A program made the translations under genes and the position numbers. The notes beneath the pieces are model-generated. The model saw nothing but the letters and a program-made list of their open reading frames with translations, had not been told where the DNA came from and did not search any database. This document shows positions 5,220-6,735 of a stretch of 6,735 nt of DNA, one piece after another (the first letter of the stretch is position 1; the number at the start of each line of letters is the position of its first letter). Source of the DNA: JAIBAI01 sp044238875 (GTDB lineage: Bacteria; Bacteroidota; Bacteroidia; M30B66); the NCBI GenBank assembly GCA_044238875.1, contig JBIICM010000142.1, positions 1-6,735 of the forward strand. Direction: 5' to 3'.

Positions 5220-6174
5220 AAAAGCTGCCATACGCATTGGAATTGCCGGAGCTGCCGGTTATACGGGGGGTGAACTGATCCGTATCCTGTTAAACCATCC
5301 CGGAGCGGAGATCGTTTGGCTTCAGAGCCGCAGCAATGCCGGAAAAAGAATTTATGAAATCCATACAGATCTGCTCGGAGAAACAGATTTAGTATTCAGA
5401 GAAGCTGATTTCGCCAATACTGACGTGCTTTTTCTTTGCATGGGGCATGGCGAATCGCGCAGGTACATTGCTGAAAATAAAATTCCGGCTAATGTGCGCA
5501 TTATTGATCTCAGTCAGGATTTCAGGCTGGATGAAGGCTGGATTTACGGTCTGCCGGAATTGAACCGTGATGCTGTGCTGGCCGGTGGTAAAAATATTGC
5601 CAATCCCGGCTGCTTTGCCACTGCCATTCAATTGGCATTGCTGCCACTGGCTGCCGAAAAATTAATCAGCGGCGAAGTACATGTTTCAGCCATCACCGGA
5701 TCAACAGGTGCAGGTCAATCGCTGAGTACCAGTAGCCATTTTAGCTGGAGAAGCAATAATATTTCGAACTATAAAGCTTTTGAGCATCAGCATCTGGCAG
5801 AGATTTCACGCAGCCTTTTACTGCAAGATGGGCAGATGCATTTTATTCCCTACCGCGGCAGCTTCACAAGGGGTATAGTGGCTACTATTTACACACCGGT
5901 CGATCATGAGGCGACTGAAATCATCCGCCTTTTTGAAGATTACTACACAGGCCATCCTTTTACCTGGATCAGCAAGTATCCCGTTGATGTAAAACAGGTG
6001 GTGAATACCAACAAATGCTTCCTGCATATCGAAAAACACGGAGAAATGCTGATGGTCACCGCTGTGATTGACAATTTGCTGAAGGGGGCTTCCGGACAGG
6101 CGGTTCAGAATATGAACCTTTTGACTGGTTATCCTGAAAAAACAGGCCTTAACTTTAAACCAAGTGCATTCTGA
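5206..6174 (+). CDS. argC: N-acetyl-gamma-glutamyl-phosphate reductase
   Basis: This 322-residue enzyme uses NADPH to reduce N-acyl-glutamyl-5-phosphate to the semialdehyde, the third step of ornithine formation. The Rossmann motif GIAGAAGYTGGEL is at 12-24, and LSQDFRL (102-108) and YGLPELNR (114-121) follow. The catalytic Cys136 lies in NPGCFAT (133-139), GSTGAG is at 165-170, and the catalytic His lies in EHQHLAEI (193-200). The C-terminal block KGASGQAVQNMNL (293-305) is present. The protein looks complete. Two in-frame ATGs exist, at 5206 and 5212. The second gives 320 residues and sits in the same TGATCATGA context as the argD start, so it may be the true one. Either way the gene overlaps the argG end by 8-14 nt, implying translational coupling. 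Confidence 0.96.
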   Translation: MIMIEKAAIRIGIAGAAGYTGGELIRILLNHPGAEIVWLQSRSNAGKRIYEIHTDLLGETDLVFREADFANTDVLFLCMGHGESRRYIAENKIPANVRIIDLSQDFRLDEGWIYGLPELNRDAVLAGGKNIANPGCFATAIQLALLPLAAEKLISGEVHVSAITGSTGAGQSLSTSSHFSWRSNNISNYKAFEHQHLAEISRSLLLQDGQMHFIPYRGSFTRGIVATIYTPVDHEATEIIRLFEDYYTGHPFTWISKYPVDVKQVVNTNKCFLHIEKHGEMLMVTAVIDNLLKGASGQAVQNMNLLTGYPEKTGLNFKPSAF

Positions 6175-6176
6175 TC

Positions 6177-6735
6177 ATGAAAATATTTGATGTTTACCCC
6201 CTGTTTGATATAGAACCGGTAAAAGCCGAAGGTTCCTGGATCTGGGACCGTAAGGGAGACCGTTACCTGGACCTTTATGGCGGTCATGCCGTGATTTCTA
6301 TCGGGCATAGCCATCCCCTGTATGTTCAGCGACTGAAGGAACAACTCGACAAAATTGCCTTTTATTCAAATTCGGTAAAAATACCGCTACAGGAGGAACT
6401 TGGCGAAAAACTTGGCGAAGCATCCGGGTACTCCGATTATGCCCTGTTTCTCTGCAATTCGGGAGCCGAGGCCAATGAAAATGCCTTTAAGCTGGCCTCC
6501 TTTCATACCGGAAGAAAAAAAATTATCGCCTTTGACAGAGCCTTTCACGGTAGAACCTCTCTGGCCGTTGCGGCTACTGACGATAGCAAGATTGTTGCGC
6601 CGGTAAATGCTACAGACAACATTCATTTTCTGCCCCTGAATGATATTGCCGCGCTTGAAAATGCTATTGATCAAAATACAGCTGCTGTTATCATCGAAGG
6701 GATGCAGGGGGTTGGCGGTGTTCAGGTACCCACAC
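6177..6735 (+). CDS. argD: Acetylornithine/succinylornithine aminotransferase, N-terminal part
   Basis: The gene is cut by the window end after 186 codons of what is normally about 375-400. It begins two bases after the argC stop. It is a class-III PLP aminotransferase, transferring an amino group from glutamate to N-acyl-glutamate semialdehyde to give N-acyl-ornithine. Visible features are YGGHAVISIGHSHP (34-47), the PLP-phosphate-binding NSGAEANENAFKLA (94-107), AFHGRT (122-127, stacking aromatic and His) and EGMQGVGGVQVP (174-185), where the usual EPVQGEGG of the class is modified. The PLP-binding lysine lies beyond the window. The operon position after argC supports argD over other class-III aminotransferases; the acyl group (acetyl or succinyl) cannot be told from this part. 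Confidence 0.92.
   Translation, partial: MKIFDVYPLFDIEPVKAEGSWIWDRKGDRYLDLYGGHAVISIGHSHPLYVQRLKEQLDKIAFYSNSVKIPLQEELGEKLGEASGYSDYALFLCNSGAEANENAFKLASFHTGRKKIIAFDRAFHGRTSLAVAATDDSKIVAPVNATDNIHFLPLNDIAALENAIDQNTAAVIIEGMQGVGGVQVPT

Noticed and set aside
6387..6674. Minus-strand open frame of 95 codons opposite argD
   Set aside because: It lies entirely antisense to a clearly conserved aminotransferase frame and has no family features.

Overview
The window looks like a chromosomal segment of a member of the Bacteroidota. The evidence is the Bacteroidota-type tRNA-Glu sequence, a promoter matching the TTTG-N19-TAnnTTTG pattern of that phylum, mostly A-rich start regions without clear Shine-Dalgarno sequences, and an arginine cluster in the order GNAT acyltransferase - argG - argC - argD, which is characteristic of the phylum. 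No species can be named from the sequence alone.

Positions 1-1400 are accessory in character. An array of about four 23-bp direct repeats (about 51-152) lies just upstream of a lone AAA+/DUF4143 ATPase gene (177-1340). That gene ends in a short hairpin with a T tract. Facing it, on the minus strand, is a compact translation operon: tRNA-Glu(UUC) at 1724-1795, followed after only 14 nt by rpsT (ribosomal protein S20, 1455-1709). A very good promoter precedes the operon and a strong intrinsic terminator follows it.

On the plus strand a branched-chain amino acid aminotransferase (ilvE, probable start 1956, end 3008) diverges from the tRNA operon. It is followed by 322 nt without an annotated-size gene. 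I read this gap as the 5' leader of the arginine operon. It holds a promoter candidate (3012-3042) and a 41-codon ORF (3094-3219) with four Arg codons among its last nine sense codons. A series of hairpins follows, then an intrinsic terminator (3295-3320) whose T tract ends 10 nt before the start codon of the first arg gene. This arrangement suggests arginine-responsive, leader-peptide transcription attenuation, and it is the most interesting thing in the window.

From 3331 to the end is a tightly packed biosynthetic operon: a GNAT acyltransferase (probably acylating glutamate or otherwise tied to the acylated-ornithine route), argG (argininosuccinate synthase, 4-nt ATGA overlap), argC (N-acyl-glutamyl-phosphate reductase, overlapping the argG end) and argD (acylornithine aminotransferase, cut off by the window end). 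No argR gene is seen next to the cluster within this window.
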